DNA from: Haladaptatiplasma sp964454575
GTDB taxonomy: Archaea; Thermoplasmatota; Thermoplasmata; Halarchaeoplasmatales; Halarchaeoplasmataceae
DNA length: 6,390 nucleotides
NCBI GenBank assembly: GCA_964454575.1
Contig: CAYVTG010000089.1
Span: forward strand, 1-6,390
Direction: 5' to 3'
Shown here: positions 1-6,245 of the stretch, one piece after another
How the letters are laid out: every line of letters begins with the position of its first letter
Numbering within the stretch: position 1 is the stretch's first letter
Position numbers and translations under genes: made by a program
The notes under the pieces: generated by a model
Told to the model about the DNA's origin: nothing
Seen by the model: only the letters and a program-made list of their open reading frames with translations
Databases searched by the model: none

Positions 1-53
1 CTGATCGAACATGGAAAAAATATCATTCAAACTTCACACGGCTGAACTCTTAC
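1..53. repeat. Left arm of a perfect 53-base inverted repeat at the window ends
   Basis: These bases are the exact reverse complement of 6338-6390. Matching stops at base 54 (G here, C in the partner) and the flanks then differ. Read inward on the plus strand, frame 1 gives the tail LIEHGKNIIQTSHG followed by TGA, and 9 more bases (AACTCTTAC) reach the end of the repeat. A different frame stays open through the arm and beyond. The repeat could be the end of a longer dispersed element such as an insertion sequence, with the short tail as the end of its transposase, but nothing here identifies that protein. The repeat is certain; its nature is inference. Confidence 0.95.
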
Positions 54-54
54 G

Positions 55-71
55 AAGATATTCTATATCTT
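55..71 (-). terminator. Short palindrome just after the rubrerythrin-like gene, possible terminator
   Basis: AAGATAT, a three-base spacer TCT, and ATATCTT form a perfect 7-base inverted repeat. It lies 8 bases past the stop of the rubrerythrin-like gene and one base inside the left-end repeat. In RNA it would make a weak A/U-rich hairpin, with no U-run after it. A terminator is plausible from position alone. It could equally be a protein-binding dyad or chance in AT-rich DNA. Confidence 0.3.
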
Positions 72-79
72 GATTCGCA

Positions 80-622
80 TCATCTCACTTGGCTGGAGAT
101 GTTTTCTCTTTCTTCCTCTCTCCAGATGGTGGGATCCTCGCTTCCCTTTATCTCCTTTGTATTTATCCCCTTTTCGTACATCTGCTTTTCTTCCTTCAAC
201 GATTCGTAGTGACCGTGCTCCATGCTGGCAAGATAAGTGAAGAATTTTTTATGTTTCGGCTGTTTTTTTGCAAGGTAGCTGTAGATCTTATAGGCGTTAT
301 GTTCGCTCCTGATCGCCGCATCCAATGACTGTATCAGATTGAGGATCGTATCGACCTTAACGTCCCCTTCATGAGGGGGTAACTCCTTATTGTCGGGGAC
401 CACATGATCCGTGTTGCCAAATATACGTTTATGCAGCTTCAGTAGTTCTGATTTGTGCATCTTTTCATCCGACGCCAGTGAAAAATATCTTTGAGCGGGA
501 AGCTCAGATAAGTTTTCTGCCATCTTTGTATAAAACCGATATGCGTTCTCTTCCGCCTCGATGGAATAACCGATTATCTCCTTGAAGCTCAATGAATCCA
601 ATGTTTCGTACATGTTTATCAT
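80..622 (-). CDS. Rubrerythrin-like ferritin-family diiron protein without a rubredoxin domain
   Basis: This is a 180-residue cytoplasmic four-helix protein of the ferritin-like/rubrerythrin superfamily. The expected diiron ligands are present in order: glutamates at 22-25 in helix A (AEENAYRFY), E53-x-x-H56 in helix B, E107 in helix C (SEHNAY) and E135-x-x-H138 in helix D. There is no cysteine at all, so the C-terminal rubredoxin iron centre of classical rubrerythrin is missing. The last 30 or so residues are charged and unassigned. Family members reduce hydrogen peroxide or handle iron, and electrons would have to come from a separate partner. The start at 622 (MINMYETL) fits the upstream TATA box at leaderless distance; Met4 at 613 is an alternative. 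The AhpD-like gene lies 66 bases upstream, so an oxidant-defence role is plausible. The fold is well supported, the exact activity is not. Confidence 0.85.
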   Translation of the reverse strand: MINMYETLDSLSFKEIIGYSIEAEENAYRFYTKMAENLSELPAQRYFSLASDEKMHKSELLKLHKRIFGNTDHVVPDNKELPPHEGDVKVDTILNLIQSLDAAIRSEHNAYKIYSYLAKKQPKHKKFFTYLASMEHGHYESLKEEKQMYEKGINTKEIKGSEDPTIWREEERENISSQVR

Positions 623-640
623 ATTAATTAGATGATTAAA

Positions 641-658
641 GGTATAAAATCCTTTTGC
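641..658 (-). promoter_or_regulatory. BRE/TATA promoter of the rubrerythrin-like gene
   Basis: On the minus strand this reads GCAAAAGGATTTTATACC, a purine-rich BRE-like part followed by a TATA box. The centre of the TATA box is about 23 bases from the ATG at 622. That is the usual TATA-to-start spacing in archaea, so the transcript probably begins at or next to the start codon. No SD lies between, which agrees with a leaderless mRNA. Confidence 0.6.
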
Positions 659-688
659 TTGGTATAGTTCATCGTCACACTCCGGTTT

Positions 689-1249
689 TCAATAATTGTA
701 ACCTTCTTTTTCAACCGGAGAGACTTCCACGCCCAGGCCTAGAGCGATGCGGTTGACAAAATTGAAGTAGCTGGTGATGAGGTTGATGTTAAGTATCTCA
801 TTGTCTGTCAATCCTATTTTACGTAGATCTTGGATGTCATTTGCTTCTATTTTATCCGGGTTCTCAGAAAGCTTCTTTGCGTACTTAATTATCCCTTTCT
901 CTCTTTCGTTTAAGGAAGGCATCCGGTGGAGGTCCGTTATCAGCTCATTTATCCTTTGATCATCCTTCCAATAATGCTTAAGTGCCTCTGAGTGATGTTC
1001 TATACAATATTTACAGCCGTTGGATGCCGATACGACGACCGCTATTATCTCGCATTCTTCCCGAGATATCTTTCGGTCCCGAAACATTATGCTCATATAG
1101 AGATCTAGATGTGACGCCATCGCGTTGGGATTGAGGCTGTGAACCTTCATTATATTGGATATCTTACCGCGCTGTTTTTTCAGGCTTCCGTATAGTTCTC
1201 CAAGCTTCCCTTCCGCCTCGTCCTCTTCTATCTCTTTTATCCATGACAT
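689..1249 (-). CDS. AhpD-like peroxidase-related protein (carboxymuconolactone decarboxylase fold)
   Basis: This 186-residue protein matches my memory of the 'uncharacterized peroxidase-related enzyme' group of the AhpD/CMD superfamily over its whole length. Landmarks are the N-terminus MSWIKEI, KVHSLNPNAMASHLDLY at 35-51, the AhpD-type redox centre C79-x-x-C82 followed by H85 and H86, and a C-terminal LITSYFNFVNRIALGLGVE stretch. In AhpD the two cysteines and the nearby histidine carry a thiol-disulfide or peroxidase reaction; the substrate of this group is not settled. The start at 1249 is chosen because MSWIKEI is the typical beginning and the family length is about 180-190. No SD is visible upstream. 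A TATAAAA sequence lies only a few bases before the ATG, too close to promote a transcript containing this start. The gene lies upstream of the rubrerythrin-like gene in the same direction. Confidence 0.85.
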   Translation of the reverse strand: MSWIKEIEEDEAEGKLGELYGSLKKQRGKISNIMKVHSLNPNAMASHLDLYMSIMFRDRKISREECEIIAVVVSASNGCKYCIEHHSEALKHYWKDDQRINELITDLHRMPSLNEREKGIIKYAKKLSENPDKIEANDIQDLRKIGLTDNEILNINLITSYFNFVNRIALGLGVEVSPVEKEGYNY

Positions 1250-1282
1250 GTTTTATACCGTTTATTGGATAAGCCGGTTAAG

Positions 1283-1292
1283 AGATTAATCT
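1283..1292. promoter_or_regulatory. Palindrome upstream of the AhpD-like gene, possible operator
   Basis: AGATTAATCT is a perfect 10-base palindrome. With one mismatched pair it extends to 16 bases (1280-1295). It lies 34-43 bases before the ATG at 1249, close to where the BRE would sit if the mRNA were leaderless. The only TATA candidate at that spacing is weak (CTTATC, near 1269-1274). A regulator site is inferred from position and symmetry only. Confidence 0.25.
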
Positions 1293-1301
1293 TTTGGTCG
1301 G

Positions 1302-1934
1302 TCATATTTCATCTACGAACAAGATTATGTCCGTAGGCATTTCTGCCACATACTCGGCATCTCTAACTTCATCTCCACCGTAACCGTATAGTGCACCGAT
1401 AAAATGTATGGAGTTAGCGGCGGCGGCTTCGAGATCGTGTATCCGGTCTCCCACCATAACCGCTTCAGAATGTTCTGTGGACGCCAGCAATTCTTTGATC
1501 CCGTGGGTTTTATTTTTCATCTCGTCCGCACTCTTTGTATAGTCAAAATATTGTGCGATACCCTGGGTTTTAAGCACATGCCCTATGTACTCTTTTGTGG
1601 CGTTGCTGCATACTGCTAGTTTGTGTCCCATGTGAGATAATTCTTCAAGAACTTCGGGTACACCATCGAATAATTCTCCGTTCGATTCGATCTGTTTTGC
1701 CTCGGATACCCACAGAGCTTTTAGAAAATCTCTGTATGTATCCATGCCTTTTTTACCATAAGAGGATAATAACTTGGTGCAGAAATTTTCGGTATTCTCG
1801 CCCATGAGAGATAGTATAAAATCGTCCCTAGATGGAGGCAGCCCTACTGCTTTAAGTGCGTCCTGAACCCCGAGTAATACCGATGTTTCACTGTTGAACA
1901 GTGTCCCGTCCAGGTCAAATATTATCAGATGCAT
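1302..1934 (-). CDS. HAD-superfamily hydrolase, phosphoglycolate-phosphatase-like
   Basis: This 210-residue soluble enzyme has all four HAD motifs. Motif I is FDLDGTL with nucleophile D7 and acid/base D9, motif II is S110 in VCSNAT, motif III is probably K142, and motif IV is VGDRIHDLEAA with D163 and D167. The stretch from about 15 to 90 is a helical cap, so it belongs to subfamily I, like phosphoglycolate phosphatases and beta-phosphoglucomutases. It should hydrolyse a small phosphate ester in the cytoplasm with magnesium. The substrate cannot be read from sequence. It starts 36 bases after the tfb stop with no TATA box in the gap, and only a weak purine stretch (GGGAAAG) before the ATG, so it is probably the last gene of the gar1-tfb transcript. 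The palindrome CCGTACGG lies in that gap at 1962-1969. Confidence 0.85.
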   Translation of the reverse strand: MHLIIFDLDGTLFNSETSVLLGVQDALKAVGLPPSRDDFILSLMGENTENFCTKLLSSYGKKGMDTYRDFLKALWVSEAKQIESNGELFDGVPEVLEELSHMGHKLAVCSNATKEYIGHVLKTQGIAQYFDYTKSADEMKNKTHGIKELLASTEHSEAVMVGDRIHDLEAAAANSIHFIGALYGYGGDEVRDAEYVAEMPTDIILFVDEI

Positions 1935-1970
1935 CTTTACGACTTTCCCAAAAACGTCAGGCCGTACGGT

Positions 1971-2927
1971 TCATACCTCTATATCCAGGTCTAATTCCTG
2001 TACCAATTCCTTGTACCTATTCCTAACGGTGACCTCTGTCACAGCAGCAACATCGGCTACCTCCCGCTGAGTTCGTCTTTTATTCTCCTGTATGGAAGCG
2101 ATGTATATCGCTGCCGCGGCCAGGCCGGTTGGACCTTTACCGGAAATAAGCTCTTTTTCTTCGGCTTTTTTGATTATGCTTTCGGCAACTTTTTGAACCT
2201 TGCCACCGAGATTTAGTTCACTGCAGAATCGCCCCAGATATTCTTCTGGCCTGGTAGGCTTTAGTTTGAGTACCAATTCTCTGCTCAAAAATCTGTAAGT
2301 TCTGCCTATCTCTTTTCGATCGGAAGCCGATGCGTCGGCGATCTCGTCTAGCGTACGTGGAACGCCCGCGTCTCTGCACGCTGCGTAGAGTGAAGCTGCA
2401 ACAACGCTGTTTATACTGCGGCCGCGTATAAGATTCTTTTTTACTGCTTTTCGGTAAACCACTGCGGCACGTTCGCGTATGTTCTTCGGTAAACCCATGG
2501 TGGATGCCATACGATCTAATTCTTGTAGTGCGTACGCAAGGTTTCTTTCTGTAGCATCTGAAACCCTGATCCTTCTCTGCCATTTACGTAGTCGATATAT
2601 CTGAGCCTTTTTCTTGCTGGGTATGGCTCGACCATAAGAATCCCTGTTGGAACGGTCGATACCCGTTGAAAGTCCTTTATCGTGTACCATCTCGGTCATA
2701 GGTGCCCCTGTTCTCGCCCTGCTTTCTTCCTGCTGCATGTCGAAGGAACGCCATTCCGGTCCCGAATCGATATACTGATTATCAACTACCAGACCACAGT
2801 CTTCACAGACTAATTCACCTCTATCGTAATCCTGGGCAAGATGCTTACTCCCGCACTCCGGACATTCAACGATAGTTTCTTCCCTTTCGCTCTTTTTCTC
2901 TTTTAATTCCTCTATATCTTCCACCAT
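1971..2927 (-). CDS. tfb: Transcription initiation factor TFB (archaeal TFIIB)
   Basis: TFB bridges TATA-bound TBP and RNA polymerase and reads the BRE. The 318 residues show the standard order. An N-terminal zinc ribbon has C22, C25, C41 and C44. The conserved reader/linker follows, with GPEWRSF at 56-62 and RTGAP at 72-76. Two cyclin folds come next, about 118-215 and 220-315, marked by the paired repeats GRSINSVVAASLYAACR and GKGPTGLAAAAIYIASI. The C-terminal helix-turn-helix at 286-305 (TQREVADVAAVTEVTVRNRY) is the BRE-reading element. Length and domains are complete and no key residue is lost. The ATG directly follows the gar1 stop, and an SD lies inside the gar1 end, so the two are likely translationally coupled. 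Archaea may carry several TFB copies; this one looks like a full general factor rather than a degenerate paralogue. Confidence 0.98.
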   Translation of the reverse strand: MVEDIEELKEKKSEREETIVECPECGSKHLAQDYDRGELVCEDCGLVVDNQYIDSGPEWRSFDMQQEESRARTGAPMTEMVHDKGLSTGIDRSNRDSYGRAIPSKKKAQIYRLRKWQRRIRVSDATERNLAYALQELDRMASTMGLPKNIRERAAVVYRKAVKKNLIRGRSINSVVAASLYAACRDAGVPRTLDEIADASASDRKEIGRTYRFLSRELVLKLKPTRPEEYLGRFCSELNLGGKVQKVAESIIKKAEEKELISGKGPTGLAAAAIYIASIQENKRRTQREVADVAAVTEVTVRNRYKELVQELDLDIEV

Positions 2928-3161
2928 TTATTCCACCTCTACGTACACGCTCCTTTCCATCATGGATATGGGATTGGTCAATCTGTTTTTCACCCTGATC
3001 TCTACGTAAGGATCATCCACGGGTCCCAACAGAGAGTGAGCTACACCTAGATGCTTTCTTCGATTATCCACAACGCTGCTCCCCAAGGGGATCGAACGTG
3101 GAAACCGACCGATGATCACGTCTCTATCGATTATATTGACAACCTTTCCTTGTATAAGCAA
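2928..3161 (-). CDS. gar1: H/ACA RNA-protein complex subunit Gar1
   Basis: This 77-residue small beta-barrel protein belongs to the Gar1 family. In archaea, Gar1 joins Cbf5, Nop10 and L7Ae on H/ACA guide RNAs that direct pseudouridylation of rRNA, and it helps load and release substrate. The diagnostic stretch is at 38-55: LGVAHSLLGPVDDPYVEI, with the GPV turn at 46-48 and P51-Y52. It matches the usual 'G-x-V-x-D-x-x-GPV-x-x-PYV' pattern, although the aspartate is replaced (H42/S43). The length is normal for archaeal Gar1, which lacks the glycine-arginine arms of the eukaryotic protein. The start is a TTG at 3161, chosen because a GGAGG SD lies 9 bases upstream and no ATG fits. It is the first gene of the gar1-tfb transcript. 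Confidence 0.9.
   Translation of the reverse strand: MLIQGKVVNIIDRDVIIGRFPRSIPLGSSVVDNRRKHLGVAHSLLGPVDDPYVEIRVKNRLTNPISMMERSVYVEVE
2933..2939 (-). promoter_or_regulatory. SD of tfb inside the end of gar1
   Basis: GAGGTGG on the minus strand matches the archaeal 16S tail and stands 5 bases before the tfb ATG. It is part of the last gar1 codons (VEVE), so ribosomes finishing gar1 can restart on tfb. Confidence 0.8.
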
Positions 3162-3170
3162 ACTCTTTTT

Positions 3171-3176
3171 CCTCCG
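3171..3176 (-). promoter_or_regulatory. SD that fixes the TTG start of gar1
   Basis: CGGAGG on the minus strand lies 9 bases before the TTG at 3161. It is the best SD in the window and decides the non-ATG start. Confidence 0.8.
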
Positions 3177-3223
3177 ATGGTTAAGGTATGCGTTTGTTCA
3201 GTTTTTACATAACCGAATAACAA

Positions 3224-3239
3224 GTATATAAACCTTTCG
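3224..3239 (-). promoter_or_regulatory. BRE/TATA promoter of gar1-tfb
   Basis: The minus strand reads CGAAAGG then TTTATATAC, a textbook archaeal BRE followed directly by a TATA box. Transcription should start about 25 bases downstream, near 3203, leaving a leader of about 40 bases that carries the gar1 SD. Since TFB itself reads the BRE, the promoter could respond to the TFB level, but that is inference. Confidence 0.85.
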
Positions 3240-3281
3240 TAAACCTTATTATTCAAAACTAAGGGGTGTCTAATAAACCTT
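3229..3281 (-). repeat. Three copies of AAGGTTTA at the gar1-tfb promoter
   Basis: The 8-mer AAGGTTTA (minus strand) occurs at 3229-3236, 3240-3247 and 3274-3281. The first copy spans the junction of BRE and TATA. The second is 11 bases further upstream, about one helical turn, and the third 34 bases beyond that, next to the stop codon of the peptidase gene. They may be extra BRE/TATA-like or regulator sites. Only the first is followed by a full TATA box. Confidence 0.55.
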
Positions 3282-3282
3282 G

Positions 3283-4173
3283 CTACAGCATATAAGATAT
3301 CGGGTTACCTATCAAGAAGGAGACCACAAAACCGATACATATGGGTACGATAAAAGGTATCTTGGGAGTGACCCACACACGCTTGATGCCTCTATTTCGT
3401 AGGGTTGTCAATACGTCCTCGCTATCATCTCTTGGGAATAATTTGATGCTCCGTTCTCCGCTCTCGTCGTAGCGTTCCATGGGCCAGACAAATGAGTGGG
3501 GCACATCATCTACGTTCATCTTATATCCAAAAAGCATCTGTGGGAACCCCATATCCTTATTTTTTAGATTGATCATAAGATAAAACGGAAGGGCGAACAG
3601 CATTATCAGTGAAGCGTTCAAAAGGATGATGAATGTGAAGGGAAACAGTATCTGCATGAGTGGAACTTGTTGTGGGGATAGACCGGAACGGGTGATACCG
3701 TTTATATGAGGGTAGAACGGTACCAAGATAGCCAGAACCAGTACTGCTTTCGCATCTGCACCGCCGTAAAGTATGGCAAAGTAATACAGTATGAATACGA
3801 TGACCATCATTATCGGTATGGCAAGAAGTGACCAAAAGAATATGTCGTGACCTATGGTGGAAATTTGGTATGCGATGGTGATCACCGGTAAAACGAACCA
3901 CGCTGTAGTTAACAAATTCATGCCACTTTCTGAGTGCAATTCGGGAAGTTCGCAAAATGCTTCGGAAAGAAGTACTGCGATCGGAACGAAGATCAGGTAA
4001 TATCTCCAACCTACACCTTCAGCGATGAGTTGATATGACAATATAGATACGGCGGCACCTGCCATGGCGATCCATAGTTTGTCGGTCACACGCCTTGTTC
4101 TTATGTCCATTAAAGCTGCTACCGAAAGAAAGCAAATACCGATAACGAACCGAGCGATGGAAAGATGCGACAT
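3283..4173 (-). CDS. Archaeal A24 prepilin/preflagellin peptidase (FlaK/PibD-like)
   Basis: This 296-residue integral membrane aspartic protease removes the positively charged leader from archaellins or type IV pilins before assembly. The two catalytic aspartates of the family are D23 (ALMDIRTRRV, just after the first membrane segment) and D140 in GGAD at 137-140, the archaeal version of the GxGD motif. Further hydrophobic segments lie near 33-50, 57-70, 88-107, 113-135, 142-155, 170-200 and 275-295. Between the last two there is a polar, cytosol-type region of about 70 residues (205-270). It is followed by RVWVTPKIPFIVPICIGF, typical of the C-terminal region in euryarchaeal FlaK-like peptidases. 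No pilin or archaellin gene is in view. The ATG lies 11 bases after the nadC stop with a weak AGGGTAGG before it, so it probably belongs to that operon. Whether it serves pili or archaella is open. Confidence 0.9.
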   Translation of the reverse strand: MSHLSIARFVIGICFLSVAALMDIRTRRVTDKLWIAMAGAAVSILSYQLIAEGVGWRYYLIFVPIAVLLSEAFCELPELHSESGMNLLTTAWFVLPVITIAYQISTIGHDIFFWSLLAIPIMMVIVFILYYFAILYGGADAKAVLVLAILVPFYPHINGITRSGLSPQQVPLMQILFPFTFIILLNASLIMLFALPFYLMINLKNKDMGFPQMLFGYKMNVDDVPHSFVWPMERYDESGERSIKLFPRDDSEDVLTTLRNRGIKRVWVTPKIPFIVPICIGFVVSFLIGNPISYML

Positions 4174-4184
4174 GTTTGCCTACC

Positions 4185-5006
4185 CTATGATATTATATTC
4201 ATAGAAACATCAGAAGCTTTTACAGAATGAGTTATAGCACCGCTTGAGATAACATCTGCAAAGGGTGCATAATCTGCTATATTATCCCTGTTGATATTGC
4301 CCGAGATTTCAACTATTATGTGTGGGTCGATGTCTTTGATCTCTTTGTAAGCCTCCTCTACCTCTTTAGGAGACATATTATCCAGCATGATTATGTCTAC
4401 TCCAAGTCGGGCAGCCTTAGAAGCCGGGCTTTTAGAGTTTACCTCTACTTCGATCTTTTTGTATATCGAGCCTTTTTTTGCCAGAGATATAGCTTTCTCC
4501 AGGCCACCGGCAGATTTGATGTGGTTGTCCTTGATCAAGATCATATCGTCCAGTCGATACCGATGTGGGTCTCCGCCGCCATGGACTACAGCCTTCTTCT
4601 CGAAGTACCTGAATCCCGGCGTGGTCTTCCTAGTTGCCGCAACTTTAGTATCGCCGGCAAGCTTTACCATCTTACTCACCTCCGTTGCGATACCGGACAT
4701 ACGCATAAGAATATTCAGTCCCAAACGTTCGGCTGTGAGCACGTCCCGTTGTGAACCCCGGACCTCCATGAGTATTGTATTCTTTTTCACCTTGGTTCCG
4801 GATGATAATGTGGAAGTCCAAGATGCTCCGAACTCTTCAAAGACCATACCTGTTTCTCTGATACCACTTACAATTAGATCTTCTTTTGCTATGATATGAC
4901 AATTAACGGTTTTGTCGCTGCATATAAGATCGGACGTGATGTCTCCGTAACCAACATCCTCCATGATAAATCGGCGGATTTCGTTACGCACATAATGATC
5001 GGTCAT
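4185..5006 (-). CDS. nadC: Nicotinate-nucleotide pyrophosphorylase (quinolinate phosphoribosyltransferase)
   Basis: NadC converts quinolinate and PRPP to nicotinate mononucleotide, carbon dioxide and pyrophosphate, the third step of de novo NAD synthesis. The 273 residues match the usual length and carry the expected motifs: ERLGLNILMRMSGIAT at 93-108, the active-site TRKTTPG at 125-131, KKAVVHGGGDPHRYRL at 137-152 with H142 and R149, LIKDNHI at 157-163, EVEV at 186-189, MLDNM at 207-211, EISGNI at 233-238 and SSGAITHS at 254-261. An N-terminal alpha/beta domain (to about 110) precedes the barrel. No key residue is missing. The ATG is 6 bases after the stop of the upstream nuclease gene, and GTGAT just before it can act as a partial SD, so the two are probably co-transcribed. 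nadA and nadB or aspartate dehydrogenase are not in the window. Confidence 0.97.
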   Translation of the reverse strand: MTDHYVRNEIRRFIMEDVGYGDITSDLICSDKTVNCHIIAKEDLIVSGIRETGMVFEEFGASWTSTLSSGTKVKKNTILMEVRGSQRDVLTAERLGLNILMRMSGIATEVSKMVKLAGDTKVAATRKTTPGFRYFEKKAVVHGGGDPHRYRLDDMILIKDNHIKSAGGLEKAISLAKKGSIYKKIEVEVNSKSPASKAARLGVDIIMLDNMSPKEVEEAYKEIKDIDPHIIVEISGNINRDNIADYAPFADVISSGAITHSVKASDVSMNIIS

Positions 5007-5012
5007 TTCCTA

Positions 5013-6236
5013 TCACAACTCCAATACCTCGCCCTCTTTTGGTATGTGTACGTTGAATTCAGATAGATCTTCAGCTACCAGTTCGCGTGAATCACCGTGC
5101 ATCAATACGATATCTTCCGGATCGCAGCCTCGGGCGAATTCCAATAGTTCCGAGTGTCCGGCGTGTGCAGAGAAATCATAGCGTTTTACTTCACAATCTA
5201 TGGGTATAGTAGCGCCTCTGTCCTGTATAGCACCTTTTTCAAGCAGCATGTCTCCATTAGTACCGGGTACTTGGTAACCGGTAAGCAAGATGGAAGAATT
5301 CTTGTCCTTTCTTTTGTTTAATATATAGTTCAAAACCGGTCCGCCTGAGACCATCCCGCTTGTGGATACGATGACCTCTGCGTCCATGGCCTTCTTTCTC
5401 ATCTTGTACGAATGTACTTGATTGGCGTTATTCACAGCACGTCTTAGCGCATCCGGTGATCTCAAAAAGCCTTCGTGATTTAGATATATACGGTTCACCG
5501 TTCGTCCCATGCCGTCGTACCAGATATCATAATCTCCTTCGTCGAGCAGCATGAGTATCTCTTGTGTTCGTCCTACTGCAAAAACGGGTATAATCGCCTG
5601 GCCGCCTTTACTCAGAGTATCATCTACCGTGTCGAGAAGATCCTTTTCGGTTTCCGCTCTGTCGGGGTGGTCTTGACCACCGTATGTGGTTTCCATTATC
5701 AATGTGTCACATTTAACAGGATGTGCACCCCACTGAAGGCGTGTGTTTTTTGTGTTTATGTCTCCGCTGAAGAGGGTAGTTTTATCCCCTCTCAATTCAA
5801 ACATCGCGGAGCCGGGTATGTGGCCTGCCGAATGTATCTCTATCTCCATACCACCTATGTCTCGCTTCGAGTTGTATCCTACCATATCGAAGGCGGCTTT
5901 CGTCTTCTTTATGTCCGATTTGTCGAAGAATAGTGGATATCCTTCTATCTCTGCTATCTTCAAGCTGTCGTAAAGTAAAAGCTCTGCTACCTCTATCGTT
6001 GGGTGTGTGGATAGTATCGGTACGCCGTAAGTTCTTACTAAAGTGGGAAGCATACCACAATGATCTAGATGTGAATGTGATAACATAACAAAATCTACCA
6101 TTGGGGGTCTCATAGGATATTCCGGTGGGTCCGCCGGAAGCATCCCGTGGTCGAAAATGAAGGTTGTGCCCTTGTATTCCATAACCATGGATAGTGGACC
6201 TACTTCGCTTACTCCTCCGAGGAAATTTATTTTCAT
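5013..6236 (-). CDS. Beta-CASP metallo-beta-lactamase RNA nuclease, aCPSF-like without KH domains
   Basis: This 407-residue cytoplasmic nuclease belongs to the beta-CASP branch of the metallo-beta-lactamase fold, close to archaeal cleavage/polyadenylation factor homologues (Ysh1-like). Zinc ligands and catalytic motifs are intact: H54-x-H56-x-D58-H59 (HSHLDH), H139 (SAGHIPG), D159 (SGDIN), then beta-CASP motif A at E182 (METTYG), motif B at H358 (FSAHAGH) and motif C at H380 (LMHGD). The beta-CASP insert lies at about 185-350. It lacks the N-terminal KH domains of aCPSF1, which is roughly 630 residues long, so it fits the shorter aCPSF2 type; aRNase J is a less likely alternative. Such enzymes cut or trim RNA in mRNA 3'-end formation and decay. 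The start at 6236 has an AGGTGA SD 9 bases upstream. It leads a probable operon with nadC and the A24 peptidase. Confidence 0.92.
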   Translation of the reverse strand: MKINFLGGVSEVGPLSMVMEYKGTTFIFDHGMLPADPPEYPMRPPMVDFVMLSHSHLDHCGMLPTLVRTYGVPILSTHPTIEVAELLLYDSLKIAEIEGYPLFFDKSDIKKTKAAFDMVGYNSKRDIGGMEIEIHSAGHIPGSAMFELRGDKTTLFSGDINTKNTRLQWGAHPVKCDTLIMETTYGGQDHPDRAETEKDLLDTVDDTLSKGGQAIIPVFAVGRTQEILMLLDEGDYDIWYDGMGRTVNRIYLNHEGFLRSPDALRRAVNNANQVHSYKMRKKAMDAEVIVSTSGMVSGGPVLNYILNKRKDKNSSILLTGYQVPGTNGDMLLEKGAIQDRGATIPIDCEVKRYDFSAHAGHSELLEFARGCDPEDIVLMHGDSRELVAEDLSEFNVHIPKEGEVLEL

Positions 6237-6245
6237 AGTATTTCT

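Noticed and set aside
89..328. 79-residue plus-strand hydrophobic ORF opposite the rubrerythrin-like gene
   Set aside because: The hydrophobic look comes from the reverse reading of charged helices, and it has no start signal.
1253..1259. TATAAAA just before the AhpD-like ATG as its promoter
   Set aside because: It is only a few bases from the ATG; a start about 25 bases downstream would lie inside the gene and remove the conserved MSWIKEI start.
774..1807. Short plus-strand ORFs opposite the AhpD-like and HAD genes
   Set aside because: They are antisense to intact genes, have no family resemblance and no ribosome site.
2218..2583. 121-residue minus-strand ORF inside tfb
   Set aside because: It is a frame-shifted reading of the cyclin-fold region, rich in arginine; tfb itself is complete.
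3557..4009. 150-residue minus-strand ORF within the A24 peptidase gene
   Set aside because: It is an alternative frame of the peptidase, rich in serine, arginine and histidine, and lacks any membrane or catalytic motif.
4320..4899. Two long plus-strand ORFs (4320-4754 and 4387-4899) opposite nadC
   Set aside because: They lie antisense to an intact, motif-complete nadC, have no recognisable domain, no SD and low-complexity serine/phenylalanine-rich translations typical of shadow frames.
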